This document shows, one piece after another, positions 12,475-23,559 of a stretch of 64,000 bases of DNA. The DNA comes from Lethocerus indicus. Its lineage: Eukaryota; Arthropoda; Insecta; Hemiptera; Belostomatidae. The stretch's first letter is position 1. Every line of letters starts with the position of its first letter. A program made the translations under genes and the position numbers. Under the pieces are notes generated by a model. The model had not been told where the DNA came from, did not search any database, and was given only the letters and a program-made list of their open reading frames with translations. The DNA is taken from assembly GCA_019843655.1 (NCBI GenBank), contig JACDQD010000006.1, positions 806,001 to 870,000 of the forward strand. Direction: 5' to 3'.

Positions 12475-14382
12475 TGGGGCAATGTCGCCAACTGGGAGAA
12501 TCGGCTTGTTAATTACCTTTATTAAGGCTGCGCTCGTCAGGGCGAAAAGATGGGACCCGGGGAGAAATATGGTCGCTCGTAAAGAAGTCACACCCCCTAC
12601 CAACCCCACCGCTGCCTTAATTACAGACCAAATAAACACTGAAACCCGACACTTGAGTCACGGCTTTAGGACATCTTAAAAATCCGCAGCACATTGTCGT
12701 CTATTTCCATCGCAATTTAGGCTGAATCCCCCCCTAGCAAAATTGGGTATATTCTCCCTCCATAAAGTTTGCAATAACAGAAGAAACCACAGGTACAGAA
12801 GGAAAACAATTAGTAGTCAGCATTAATATAGGCACACTATATAATGCTAATTCTAACAACCCCCTAAAAAATGAATACAAGTACTAGTAGGTCTAAAAAG
12901 TAAATCATTTTCTTAAAGGAATATATATATACATATACATACTAGAGGCCACAACAAATCATGTTTATTCATTTGTTGCAATTCTCAAAATAAAGCAATT
13001 GGGCATATTAAAAATTAGAGGGGCATTTCATATTATTATAATCCTTTTCCGGGTCAAGGAAACCAGTTTAGTTGGCCACAATTAAGAAAAGAAATTTTGA
13101 CATTGGAATTTGTGACTTAAATGGGAATAAAAGAATAGTTTTTTTCTTTTTACCAGGACAAACAAAAAGTGATTAAAACAGAGTGGAGGGATAATAATTT
13201 AAAAATTAAAGCAAACAGCCACCAAGGGAAAATGGAGTGGAGGGGCGGAATGGGGTGGATTCACCACATCTGAAAATACTTCCCACTTTCCTTTCAATAT
13301 TTAATCTTCGCTAAAGGTAAATGTTGGTTGCAACAGAAGTTCTCTTCCTGTAAATGTTTCACTAGGTCAAGATAATATAATAAAAATTTATTGGATTAAA
13401 TATAAAATTAATATCCCGGAATAATATATTACTTCATATTGTTGTGGAGTAGTTACAAAGTGTAATTTTATAATATATATGTGTGTGGGTGTGTGATTAA
13501 TAATTAATCAATAATTGTAATTATCGCTATAAGAATAAAGGGACAGAATTTTTAGAGTTATTTATTGAATTTTGTAAATATAGTATATTAAAAATTGTAA
13601 AATGTTTTTTATAAGTTATGCAGAAGAGGTAGAGTTTGAATCATGAAACAGGAAGTGGGAGGGTTTTGCAGGATGAGTTGAAAGTGAGGGGGTGGAGGAG
13701 GGGGTTAACCAAGCATCTGAATTATTCTCAAACTCCTGGAGCCCCATTACCTCAGTACCACACCCCTCCCCCTCCTACCCCAATCCCGCACCAAACCAAG
13801 ATCTATGCCATCTGAATTTCCTGTTCCTGTACCACGACATTCATAATGCATCGCCAGTATAGTACGGCAATTATCTCAAACAGTCGCCCGATAAACAGTA
13901 TATCTACCCGGCCAACGCTTCCGCCGTAAGATATGGATCCGATTAAGAAACCGGGACAATTTAAGTTATCCCTACAATTTATTTTAATATTTAAAGTTCC
14001 AAACGGTTTTGTACAAAGAGCATAATTAAATCTCAGAAATCCGTAAATAAATCTCAAAAAAAAAATAGCACTTGAATATGTATTATAAATACTGTTTAAT
14101 GAAAGAATTTTGGTCTAATAAATTATTAAATATATTGGTCACTGTTATTAAACATGTTATCTTTTCACAATATTACTCTGAGAATACTATTAAAATATTA
14201 TGAAATGAATTTCCGAAATAAATATTCCCCTAATATTCTGAAATTAATTTTTTATTGAACTCGACACAAGTCATAGATCCGACCCTATATTCATATTTAA
14301 ATTTCAAAACAAGTTTTGTACAAAGAGCATATAAATTTTAAAAAACTATCATAAATGCTATCAATATTTAATTAAGTAAGTC

Positions 14383-15370
14383 AGAGATAAAATGGCGAAT
14401 TTTCAATATAAAAATTCCTGAACCTATATTCAATTATGCGGTGACTAATTTATTCAATTCTATCTTTCAAATGATAACCAGATAGAGTGAGGTGATTTTA
14501 TTTATAATTTTATGTTATAATTGGTGTTGTAATTGGACAATAACATACCGTGAGTGTGTCATCAAGTATAGTCAAATAATAGCATAAGAGTTAAATGGCA
14601 AATTTTTTTCAATATAAAAATTCCTGAACCTATATTCAATTATACGGTGACTAATTTATTCAACTCTATCTTTCAAATGATTACCAGATAGATTGAGGTG
14701 ATTTTATTTATAATTTTATGTTATAATTGGACAATAACATACCGTGAGTGTGTCATCAAGTATAGTCCAAATAATAGCATAAGAGTTAAATGGCAAATTT
14801 TTTTTTCAATATAAAAATTCCTGAACCTATATTCAATTATGCGGTGACTAATTTATTCAACTCTATCTTTCAAATGATTACCAGATAGATTGAGGTGATT
14901 TTATTTATAATTTTATGTTATAATTGGACAATAACATACCGTGAGTGTGTCATCAAGTATAGTCCAAATAATAGCATAAGAGTTAAATGGCAAATTTTTT
15001 TTTCAATATAAAAATTCCTGAACCTATATTCAATTATGCGGTGACTAATTTATTCAACTCTATCTTTCAAATGATTACCAGATAGATTGAGGTGATTTTA
15101 TTTATAATTTTTATGTTGTAATTGAACAATAACATACCGTGAGTGTGTCATCAAGTATAGTCCAAATAATAGCATAAGAGTTGAATGGCAAATTTTTTTT
15201 TCAATATAAAAATTCCTGAACCTATATTCAATTATAGGGTGACTAATTTATTCAACTCTATTTTTTTAAAATGATTACCAGATAGAGTGAGGTGATTTTA
15301 TTTATAATTTTATGTTATAATTGGTGTCGTAATTGAACAATAACATACCGTAAGTGTGTCATCCAGTGTG
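14383..15370 (-). repeat. Tandem array of ~200-bp units containing a 5' splice site
   Basis: About five tandem units. The block TAACATACCGT recurs at 14541, 14735, 14932, 15130 and 15341, giving spacings of 194, 197, 198 and 211 bp. Each unit also carries TTCCTGAACCTATATTCAAT, a GGTGACTAATTTATTCAA block and GATTACCAGATAGA. The two outermost units keep a ~12-bp segment (GGTGT-T/C-GTAATT) that the inner three lack. The last unit overlaps the end of the dystrophin exon at 15349-15370. On the minus strand each unit therefore repeats the exon end (GATGACACACT-C/T-ACG) followed by the donor GTATGTTATTGT. The four extra donors lie directly downstream of the genuine one, inside the intron. Unit-to-unit identity is high by eye, so the array appears young. 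Confidence 0.93.
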
Positions 15371-15521
15371 TCGTGCCAACGTGCCGATCTATCTATGAGC
15401 GCATTCCATTTCTCTGACAGTTTGTTGACCTCGCGCTTTATGCACCTCGTCAGTTCCCTCGCCTGTTGCTCTGCGCTTCTGTATCCCCTCGAATCAACGT
15501 CACCACCGCCGCTCCCAACTA
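15349..15521 (-). CDS. DMD: Dystrophin exon (human exon 59 5' part equivalent), partial CDS
   Basis: Encodes the last helix of the spectrin repeat before the final rod repeat: E-Q-Q-A-R-E-L-T-R-C-I-K-R-E-V, then K-L-S-E-K-W-N-A-L-I-D-R-S and A-R-W-H-D-T-L-D. This follows the human pattern around T-R-L-L-R and E-W-E-K-L (recalled, not aligned by program). The donor ACG|GTATGT leaves the frame in phase 0. The previous exon ends after one base of a codon, so an acceptor followed by two bases is required. Two AGs fit: one at 15522-15523, giving a 173-nt exon that keeps the natural-looking D-S-R-G-Y-R-S-A-E run, and one at 15471-15472, giving 122 nt. I prefer the longer exon because the inner site has several AGs and purines just before it. 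The human exon continues further, so an extra intron is present here. The last ~20 nt belong to the tandem array at 14383-15370. Confidence 0.85.
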
Positions 15522-16767
15522 CTAACACACGTATATATACATATATATTGACATTATTGTAAATAAAAATAAACAAAATACAGAGTGTTTAAAAAAAAAA
15601 AAGATTAAAAGGTTTATGACAAGAGAGGTAATTCTCCCCATAATAGACAGCAATATTGTTTTTTTTTTTATTTAACACTTATAATTTCTTCCACCCCGTC
15701 ATCAAAAAAAATTAACCCATTAAAGTTGAGAACAAAAATAATTACTTGCATTCAAATGTAAATTAAACACTTAATATTATACAATGTTAGGTTAGCACAA
15801 GAAGAAATTTATCTAAGAATAAATAATTATCGAGGCGATTTCACTTTTAACAAACTTATAAAATAATAAAAATAATCTTAAATAATAATAACACAGAATC
15901 GGATATTAATTTGGAGATTTAACTTTCAAAACAAATATTTTATAGCGCACATTTAAATTGTGTATCTTGTACAAATAACAGATTTCTGTTATAACACTAA
16001 TTAATTATAAATATGGAATTATTAATTACATCGAATTAATAATACTTGGGGCATGTCAATTATTACAGCTAATTGTAGCTGCAGCTATTATATATCAGTT
16101 AATACACTGTTATGTTGCAGGAAATTGCTTAACAATCTTCTTTTAACCCTCATGAAGCTAAGGAAATATTGGGACTGGGTCATAATCGATTGTGATATTA
16201 TTACCCGATCGATTTGATTTTTTAAAGTCAGAAATTTATACCGAATATATTTTTAACTTCTTAATAAAAATGCTTACCCGTTTTGTACACAATTAGGGAA
16301 AGAAAACGAAATAGAGTATCGATAAAATAGATTGTAATATCGGAGGGAACTTATAGAGAGGGCTGGATATTAATACCGAGTGCCGTTTGGCCAATAACTT
16401 TTGCTTTTGCCCCCCGCAGATCATGACAAATGTCTCCCCAGGAGCCCCAACACCACCCCCTATAACCTACCTGCACCCCACTTGGCTCCCTCCACATCTC
16501 TAACATCCGATATCTCTCCAAAATATGCTCCACTCTGAAATATAATTTCTGGCAACACTATTCGAAGAGCGCTATTAGTTAAGATCGATAATCAATAGAA
16601 ATCTTTACAATAGAATTTTTCTTATATTATATAACAAAGGAAAAAAATTATACCCTAATTGTTCGACACTGCTATTATGTAAAATAAAATATATTTTAAA
16701 CAATTATTGTAACTTATTTTTCAATTATCTACAAATTTCCTTTTGCTCAATGATTCCAAAGATTGTA

Positions 16768-17589
16768 ATTGGTTGTCCGGAAAGTTCCGGACCGGATTTT
16801 CCGGTGCCGATAATTATGAGACTCCCTTCCGAATCGCTAATTCTGGACGTTTTCGTTCGATCAGTGTCTTCTTCATCAATTCGTCCAATCGGGAGAGATA
16901 CTTTTCCGATTTTATTGTCTCGTCGTTCGGTAAAAGCTCATAATAATAGTGAGGATCCCTTTCCAATCCCACCGGACCCAGAGAGCATTAAGTTCTTCGG
17001 ACCAAGACCGGCTTTTGGGGTGGTCAAAGGTGTTTGTTTCATCGCGCTTTCCCCCCCCGAGACCTTTTACGCCCGACGTTTTTATAAATTATCCATTTTT
17101 CATCCCCCGTCACTAAAATTGATTCGGAAACGGTGTCTCCTCGTTGCGTCTGTAAAGCGAGTCGCGAATGGAAATCTGCGATCCGGCAGATTTTTCTCCG
17201 TTAAATCGGAGACGGCTTATGTAGCCAAGCTTCGCAATATGGTCGTTGGATCGTTAATGTTGATTTATTTATCATTTAATCGACGCGTTGTAGAGCGTGT
17301 ATTATTTTCGATTACCGTTTTAATCGGATCTTCGTCTCCGGCGGAGGGCCCTACCCGGGCCGGTTCTCGATCTTCGACATCGAAATCTCCGACTTTAAAT
17401 CGAGCAAATTGCACTTCGGCGCAGCCTACAACGAGCTTTGTTCCCGATCGTATTCTAAGGCGTATAAAACCGGAAAAAATGAACGTAGCGTGACCAAACT
17501 TTTTTCCAAAATATATATCACTCCGATATATTCAGACCTGTCCTAATACCACCTATCGTAAATCGGCACCAACTTTCCGGACAACCCGA
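16768..17589 (-). mobile_element. Internally deleted mariner-like transposon (822 bp)
   Basis: Flanked by TA on both sides (16766-16767 and 17590-17591), the mariner target duplication. Its ends are inverted repeats sharing GGTTGTCCGGAAAGTT, at 16771-16786 and, inverted, at the right end. The degraded transposase runs on the minus strand. A full mariner is about 1.3 kb; here the coding region stops just after the segment preceding the second catalytic aspartate and goes straight into the terminal repeat. It is therefore a non-autonomous derivative. It sits in an intron of the dystrophin gene, with its transposase in the same orientation as the gene. Confidence 0.88.
16814..17490 (-). pseudogene. 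Mariner transposase remnant, frameshifted and C-terminally deleted
   Basis: Three readable blocks, in order on the minus strand. First, the helix-turn-helix linker region A-R-F-K-V-G-D-F-D-V-E-D followed by D-E-D-P-I-K-T-V-I-E-N-N and T-T-R-R. Second, V-T-G-D-E-K-W-I-I-Y-K-N-V-G-R-K-R-S, the diagnostic block with the first catalytic Asp. Third, Y-E-L-L-P-N-D-E-T-I-K-S-E-K-Y and R-K-R-P-E-L-A-I-R-K-G-V. These lie in different frames with internal stops, so at least two or three frameshifts have accumulated. The block with the second catalytic Asp (H-x-D-N-A-R-P-H in the family) and everything after it are absent. The long plus-strand ORF over the same bases is its antisense shadow. Confidence 0.87.
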
Positions 17590-17895
17590 TAAAATACTTA
17601 GGGCATAATTAACGAAATATTGCGGACTGAGAATATGTTTTGGGAAATGAGAAAAAATGGGGTCAAGAACTGTGTCAACGGTCTATAAATATGTAAGCGT
17701 TGATTTGATCGGAGGCAAATAGTGACACCCCCCCCCATTAATATTCATTGAAGCCATAGTCGCGTCTGTAGCGTTATTAATTGTTGTTTAATTTTGATTC
17801 ATAAACTCGATTATGAAGCCGATTCGCTAATTAGCTAATATTGGTAATTCAAATCGTGGCGGGCAGGTAGATTAAATTTCCAGAATAGGACCAAC

Positions 17896-18019
17896 CTTCG
17901 CTGTCGCTGGTGTCAGATAGGGGCGGCTCGTTGGCAATGTACTGTCGGCCCGAGAGCAGGTTGCTTTCCACCACCGGCCTCTTGTCCTCCAGCTGTCTCC
18001 TGAAGGCCCTGTGGTCGTC
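17896..18019 (-). CDS. DMD: Dystrophin exon (human exon 58 equivalent)
   Basis: 124 nt: 41 codons plus the first base of the next codon. Starts D-D-H-R-A-F-R-R-Q-L-E-D-K-R-P-V-V-E, matching the human block with H-R-A-F-K-R-E-L and E-P-V, and ends in the acidic run P-P-L-S-D-T-S-D-S-E. Acceptor: CTTCCCCAG|GAC with a good pyrimidine tract; donor: GAAG|GTTGG. It enters in phase 0 and leaves in phase 1, as I recall for human exon 58 (121 nt, so one codon longer here). The residues form the second helix of a spectrin-type triple-helical repeat in the rod that links actin to the membrane dystroglycan complex. The S/D/T/P-rich tail replaces the vertebrate E-Q-P-L-E-G loop. Confidence 0.93.
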
Positions 18020-18517
18020 CTGGGGAAGGAAAAAGACGGTCCGTTTTAGTAGCCGAAATCTCGTTGGGAAATTTTCACGGCCTCTCAAAATTAAACCCGA
18101 TGCCGGGATACTTGTAAAGTCTCCCAAACGTACAATGGAAACAATAAATCAAACACCCTGCGGAATTACTTCGCAGGTCGAGACATTTTAATAAAGCGTC
18201 CAATTTCCGCTAAGCAAATGGAAGCGGGGCTTAAACTGTAAATGCGAGGCCGGATGAGAGGAGTAAAACATGTTATTGTTTCGAATAAATCTCGAGGATT
18301 TTAACGGTACAATATAAATGATATTAAATTGTAATTCGAGACGATTCAAATGTAATGATTTTAACCGAGATTAAATTAGATACTGTAGAATACCGATAAT
18401 GGCTAGAAGCCGGTATAGGGTAAGGTTAAATGTAACATGTAAAATGTTATGTTGGAACAAGACTGAATAGTGAAACTAGAATGTTATATTTGGGTGAAAT
18501 TTCCAAAAATTGATTAC
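18020..18517 (-). other. Short dystrophin intron (498 bp)
   Basis: Phase-0 intron from CAG|GTAATC (18517) to CCCCAG (18020-18021). By far the shortest intron of the set. I see only AT-rich sequence and no repeat. Confidence 0.88.
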
Positions 18518-18662
18518 CTGTTGTTTAATTAGAGAATTGGTATCGGCGTGCATAGTGGCCAGCGATGTCAGCTCAGTGTCCTTCCTGATAACCCATTCAA
18601 TTAGCTCCCTGAGTGACAACAGGAGAGCGTTCCAGTGTTCCGCGTTTGATTCCAGCCGATTT
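18518..18662 (-). CDS. DMD: Dystrophin exon (human exon 57 equivalent)
   Basis: 145 nt. The first base completes an Arg codon begun in the preceding exon (AG|A); then N-R-L-E-S-N-A-E-H-W-N-A-L-L-L-S-L-R-E-L-I-E-W-V and I-R-K-D-T-E-L-T-S-L, ending T-N-S-L-I-K-Q-Q. This is helix A of a spectrin repeat with its conserved Trp at the expected place. It parallels the human block S-H-L-E-A-S-S-D-Q-W, L-S-L-Q-E-L-L, L-K-D-D-E-L and Q-K-Q. Acceptor: GTTTTCAG|AAAT; donor: CAACAG|GTAATC. It enters in phase 2 and leaves in phase 0, as in human exon 57 (157 nt by recall; four codons fewer here, probably in the loop before K-Q-Q). Confidence 0.95.
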
Positions 18663-19200
18663 CTGAAAACAGTCACCGAAATATAATTTCATCAAACGCT
18701 TCGCTATAAAATAAAACCAAACGAGGAACGCGTTCCGAGTGGCGGAAGAACGAGAACAACGAATGAAATTAATAGCAGAATGTCAATTTTTTACATTCGA
18801 AACTGAAGATGTATACAGACGAGTAAAAGCTTAAGGAAGGAAGCATAACACCGGATAATGAAAACCGAGCGTAGATCGGCTTAGCAGAAGAAAAATTATC
18901 GGTTGTAATTTTTGTCCGTAATGTCTGTTTACGTTTAAAAAAAGTTTTAATAAAAATCTGTTTTTCTCAATAATCTCGTTAACGACATTTTGATAAATGT
19001 ATCGATCATTTATGAATAATGTCACAGATGATTTTATATGTTCGGTTTATGGGTCAAGAGGTGGCCCATCCGGCTGTGTTCTTAATGAAATTTTGTTATT
19101 TGCACTAAACTAATATATAATGAGACACTTAAATGGGGCACTGTCGCTTGAACTGCCCGAAAAACATCCAAAGTGCCGACAGTGACTTAACACAGCGCTA

Positions 19201-19275
19201 CTGAAGACGGCGAGCGGCCGAAACCGCAGTCTAACAAAAGACTAAACCGGCGAGAGGAGACAGAAACCTGCGGTA
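19201..19275 (+). ncRNA. Hammerhead-ribozyme-like motif (candidate)
   Basis: The core CTGAAGA (19201-19207) fits the hammerhead consensus CTGANGA. It is followed by one extra C, a short hairpin GGC/GCC (19209-19211 with 19217-19219) and GAAA (19220-19223). Next, CCGCAG (19224-19229) can pair perfectly with CTGCGG (19268-19273), followed by TA; G-T-A fits the N-U-H cleavage triplet expected at that place. Against it: the extra base between CTGANGA and stem II, only three pairs in stem II and no convincing stem I. Such motifs are known at the ends of Penelope-like retroelements and retrozymes. Probably the decayed end of such an element. Confidence 0.35.
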
Positions 19276-22200
19276 TTCCAACCCCTCGCAGACCACAAAA
19301 CAGGTATGATGAACTTAAATATTACTCTAATCATAAAATTTGGTCAGTCGCTAAATGCTTGTGTTTCGAAACTGTAGGAATAGGCCTAGGTGTAGATTGA
19401 GCTCAATAAGTAAGTTGTGTGTCTTACCGGAAAGAAAAAAAAACTAGATATTATTGGTAAAAGCCTAGTGATACCCCCCCCAACCCCAGTGTATTCGAGT
19501 GCTTTCACTCTGCTCAAACGCTGAAAGGGAAGTGGATTCGAACTGAGACCGAGGTGTGCGCCTGTTTTGTCCCCGAGTTTAAGTTCATTAAGGGCCAAGA
19601 GCAAGTAAAGGGCGGTAAGCGGGTCACTCCGAGGCTTACCGCAAACTCTGAGCAAACATCGGAAATCCTATTAGCTTACTTACTTCTATCTGGCCCCCAC
19701 CGCCCCGCCAACCGGTTGTTTCACTTTCGGCTCAAACCTCCATGCGGCGGCGGCGGCAATCCAGTTTCAAATTTTTAAAACGTTTTTAATTACACTGCCG
19801 GCCCTCCGGAATAGAAATTTCGAAGAGAGACACCAACCGACGAAACTTTAAAATGCCGCTTTCAGTTGCTATCAGTTTATATAGGATCCATTCTCTTTTC
19901 CGGTTGATGGAGTTTTGCTCTCGATACTGCCCGTTTCTTTAAACTTAAATTCCGAACTAATTTACTCTTCTTCATCGTTGGTACATTCTTCGTGTCGGTA
20001 AACTTTTCCTCCTTTCGGTATTGTAACGCGGTAAGATTAACATTCCTCGGTTGTAAACCCCATAAAAAAAATACAAAAAACCATAGTTAAACCAACGTTT
20101 TTCGACTGATAACGAAATCGAGACATCGTTTATGCCTCTAGTCGGTTGTCTATTTCTGAATAATAGAATAGTAGGCAAAGTAATTTCTTCTGGAATCTAA
20201 TTACCGGACAAAATAGAGTGGTTACATTATAAAAAAAACTTGTACTACTGTAGGACATTTTAATGGTCGGAACAAGCCGCTCCTTCCTCTTCATTCCTTC
20301 AGGTAAATTGGATTTTTTTCTCCGAGAAAATTTACCTGGGGACGCGGGGGTGAAAAAACAAGAAGAATCTTTTCAAGTGGCTCAAAGTAAGTCGGCCGTT
20401 GTTTTCAATTTGCAAAGAGACAATACGGCTAAATCCGAATTAAATACATTCCCCTATACGTGGAAATACAAGAGAGATTTTTTTTTTCTATAAGCGGAAT
20501 ACAAAAATCATAGTTGTAACGGCGATGTATGCGGTAATCCGCTCTGTTGGTCTTTGCCAAGTCGGTGCGAAAAGAATGAACAATAAACCCAACCCCCTCT
20601 TGAGAACTTCATCAAGCAAAGTGTCCAAAAAGTACAGAAAAAAAAACATCCTTTGCAAATTAGAATTTCCGACCGAGAACAATAAATACCTTACCAAATT
20701 TAATCAGATATAGAGCTCTCTCGGTAAATCATTTTTTTGCTTCGGGGTGGGGGGGCGAGGGGGACCGTTTTTCCGTCACGGTCTCATGACCGGAAAAATT
20801 TAATTCAAATTATTACTATTAATTCTGCCGGTTCTCATTTCGATTAATAAAACCGAATTTAAGTCAGGGTATAAAAAATTTCAAACATAAAACTAAAAAT
20901 CCCGCAGTATTTTTTTCGCGACAACCTAATACATTAAACTTGCGTATTCGTTAAAATTATATACATATTAAAATAATTATAAAAAAATTGGAAGTGGAAT
21001 AACAAATTTAGTTTTGATCGGCCAGCAACACAATAAGGGAGATCAACCCTTCTAATATTCTATACGATGCTATTTCAGTCATAATATCGTACTAGTTTTT
21101 CACGATAATGTAAGAAAAATACAGATTTCACTGTAAAATAATGTACAGATATAGATGGGAAGACCTCTGTTAACGGATAAAGTTAATTTCATGAAAAACC
21201 AGGAGGTAGTAAAATTGAAATGGACTGTCGATGAATTTTCAATTTAAATTTCTTTTTACGCAGTTGTCAATAAATTAACTATTTCAAACAACAGAATTAT
21301 ATCATGCGCATAGATTTTTTTCTATGCAAGTGATAACCAGAGATTCTGAAAAGGTCTGTTGTAATGCCGTAAATAATACTGGGCTATTAATAACAATACT
21401 TAGTGTTACAATCAAATATAGATTGTATGCGTACGGACGCATAACTGTTTGAACTGCATGAAACTGCATGGTTTTCAGCGTGTAAACATGTTCAACATAC
21501 CCGGATTTCAATACGAATACAGTGTTTCCGTAATCTCGGACTGCGTACAAACTGAGCAATTGCCCGTACTGTAGTAAAATTAATAATCGGTAATGCCAAA
21601 ACCTACCGGCAACACGAGTATTTCTCATTTCCCCGTCATGACGGGGGCATAAAATAAAGGTCTGGCGGGCGCATAACTTGGCCAAACAAATGGCTATGCG
21701 CCGGTAGCGGACCAATTATGAGCACAATTTACGAGGGGCTCGCGCATATTTAACGATATCGACAGAGATACGGGTCGGCTAAGTTCAATTTAATCTGATC
21801 CCGCTTTAATGGGAGATTAGTTTTACACACAAAACGGAGTCGTTCGGCCGATTGATTTAGCTTTCTGAGTTTTAATATTCTTTCCGCCAGGGGATACCTA
21901 AAATTGGGGTATCTGGAGTAAAGCATCCCCCTAGTGATACTACCTATCTAGAATGCTACTGACAAGATTCTTTAGTTTAGATTGCAAGTTTAGATCGGAA
22001 GTTGAAATTGTCGTATTTCATTCTAACTGGACTCCAAGTTAGCATCTTTTCCACGTGAACATTTTAAGGTTTTCATTTAAGAATATTAATCCGTAGTAGG
22101 TCAATACTTCTACTACTAACTTATTCATGTCACAGCATACATTTATAGACAAAAGAATGACATGGAATCCTCGCATTAAATTAAAAAGGCAGCAGTTACT

Positions 22201-23559
22201 CATATTACTAGACAATGTCTACTGGACATTGTTTCAACAATAAATCATTACTGTACAGCACTGTACCGGTACAATTAACAGAAATTATACCCTTCGCGCA
22301 ATTGATTCAAGCAAGGGTTGGAAATAAATCTCTGATATTCAGAAATTCAGAAATACAATACAGATGGGGAAGAATATTATTAAGAAATAAAAATCCCCCC
22401 GATTTGAATAATTATAAGTGAAATCAGTTCTTATTCGTCCAGATAAAAGAATAACTTATTAAGGGCTTTTTACCCTTACTCGTAGGGTCTATAACTGTAT
22501 GTATATAACATTAAACTTGTTATTAAGTTTTTGGTTTATTGAAATTTAATTGCAAAATTGTATTAAGATAACGGGTATGTTCGGCAGGGCCCGGTATAGT
22601 GAAAGTTTCAGGGTGGGGCGGGGGCCGGGGGCTTCGTTTTACGTGCTAATATCTTTAAATTTATACCTCACACCCGAGGGGGGTCGGTGCCGCTTTACTA
22701 ATTTCACGGAGAGGGACTCATTAATTGGTTTCGGGAACTTTCCCAATTATATCGCGGCCTAGGTGCGGCGCGTATATGCCACATAAAAAGAATAAATTCA
22801 CCGCAACTCTCTGTCTTGAAAAGTTGCATAACGGCGGTCGTTTTCATCGAGACGGTCCGGCCCAACTTTCATTCGATCGGGTCGTTTCGAAGCCTCGATC
22901 AATTTAAATTTCCCTCTTCGTCGAGTTTTTAGCTATTTTTTTTTTGGCGCCCACGTTTTTACAGTACAGTTTATATATGATGTTTGCCCTAAAATATGTA
23001 ACAGCTCGGAAGTTCTGTATTTGTCTGGAGATGAAACGAACATTTGGAAAGAGTGCGGGATTCGACCGTACCGTCAAATATTAATAGAATTCAAACCCGA
23101 CAGTCGATAATATTATGGAAAATAATCAATCTCAGCCAACATACACCCTCGAATTATGAGCTTAATAATTAGTCGGGGAAGAAATAGAATTTTTTTTGTC
23201 GGTTAACAACAATATAATAGATAAAATATTAAAGCGATATGGGCCGATATATAATTAGTTTGTTTCAACGTATCCTCTGGGAGGGTGTAGGATGAAGGTA
23301 ACGCGCAAACCCGAGGCGGGCCACTCTGTCTCTGTCCCGAGATCCTCGTTACGCTCCTTCAACGTCCGCCGGCCGAGATGTAAAAGACGCAGACAAATAC
23401 GGAGGAATTAGACCCGGACAGAGCTCGTGTTCGCAGCCGGGGAAATTACCGTATTTTACCCAAAGGGTAGTGTATAGCGCATCCCTCTAAGTATACAGTA
23501 TATGACCCGCAGTCTGGAAATTACATTTGTACATTTTAAACGCGTCCAAAGGTGAGCTC

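Larger units (their letters stand above)
1..15348 (-). other. Partial dystrophin intron, downstream of the fourth exon
   Basis: All sequence downstream (minus-strand sense) of the donor at 15348/15349, so it is read as the 5' part of an intron of at least 15.3 kb. I found no exon-like block here: no match to the strongly conserved start of the next spectrin repeat (W-Q-P-V-G-D-L) that should follow in the gene. ORFs of 60-170 codons are scattered on both strands and lack recognisable domains. It holds the donor-containing tandem array at its 5' end, three (TA)n microsatellites, two long purine tracts, a duplicated 29-bp motif and two mariner-like termini. The rest is AT-rich sequence in which I see nothing. 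Confidence 0.75.
15522..17895 (-). other. Dystrophin intron, 2.4 kb, with a mariner insertion
   Basis: Lies between donor GAAG|GTTGG (17895) and acceptor TTAG (15522-15523). It interrupts a codon after its first base (phase 1). Its middle third is the deleted mariner at 16768-17589. The rest is AT-rich; a CT-rich stretch at 16400-16530 has no coding signal that I can identify. Confidence 0.75.

Noticed and set aside
15356..15562. Plus-strand ORF of 68 codons
   Set aside because: Shadow of the dystrophin exon on the opposite strand.
16750..17493. Plus-strand ORF of 247 codons
   Set aside because: It is the antisense of the degraded mariner transposase, whose diagnostic V-T-G-D-E-K-W block reads on the minus strand.
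19480..19660. tRNA B-box-like word GTTCGAATCC on the minus strand (a possible tRNA or SINE)
   Set aside because: No A box at the right distance and no cloverleaf could be drawn; a SINE relic is possible but unsupported.
21302..21715. Minus-strand ORF of 137 codons
   Set aside because: No domain, odd composition (Cys, Tyr, Leu rich) and no splice signals that would link it to the gene.
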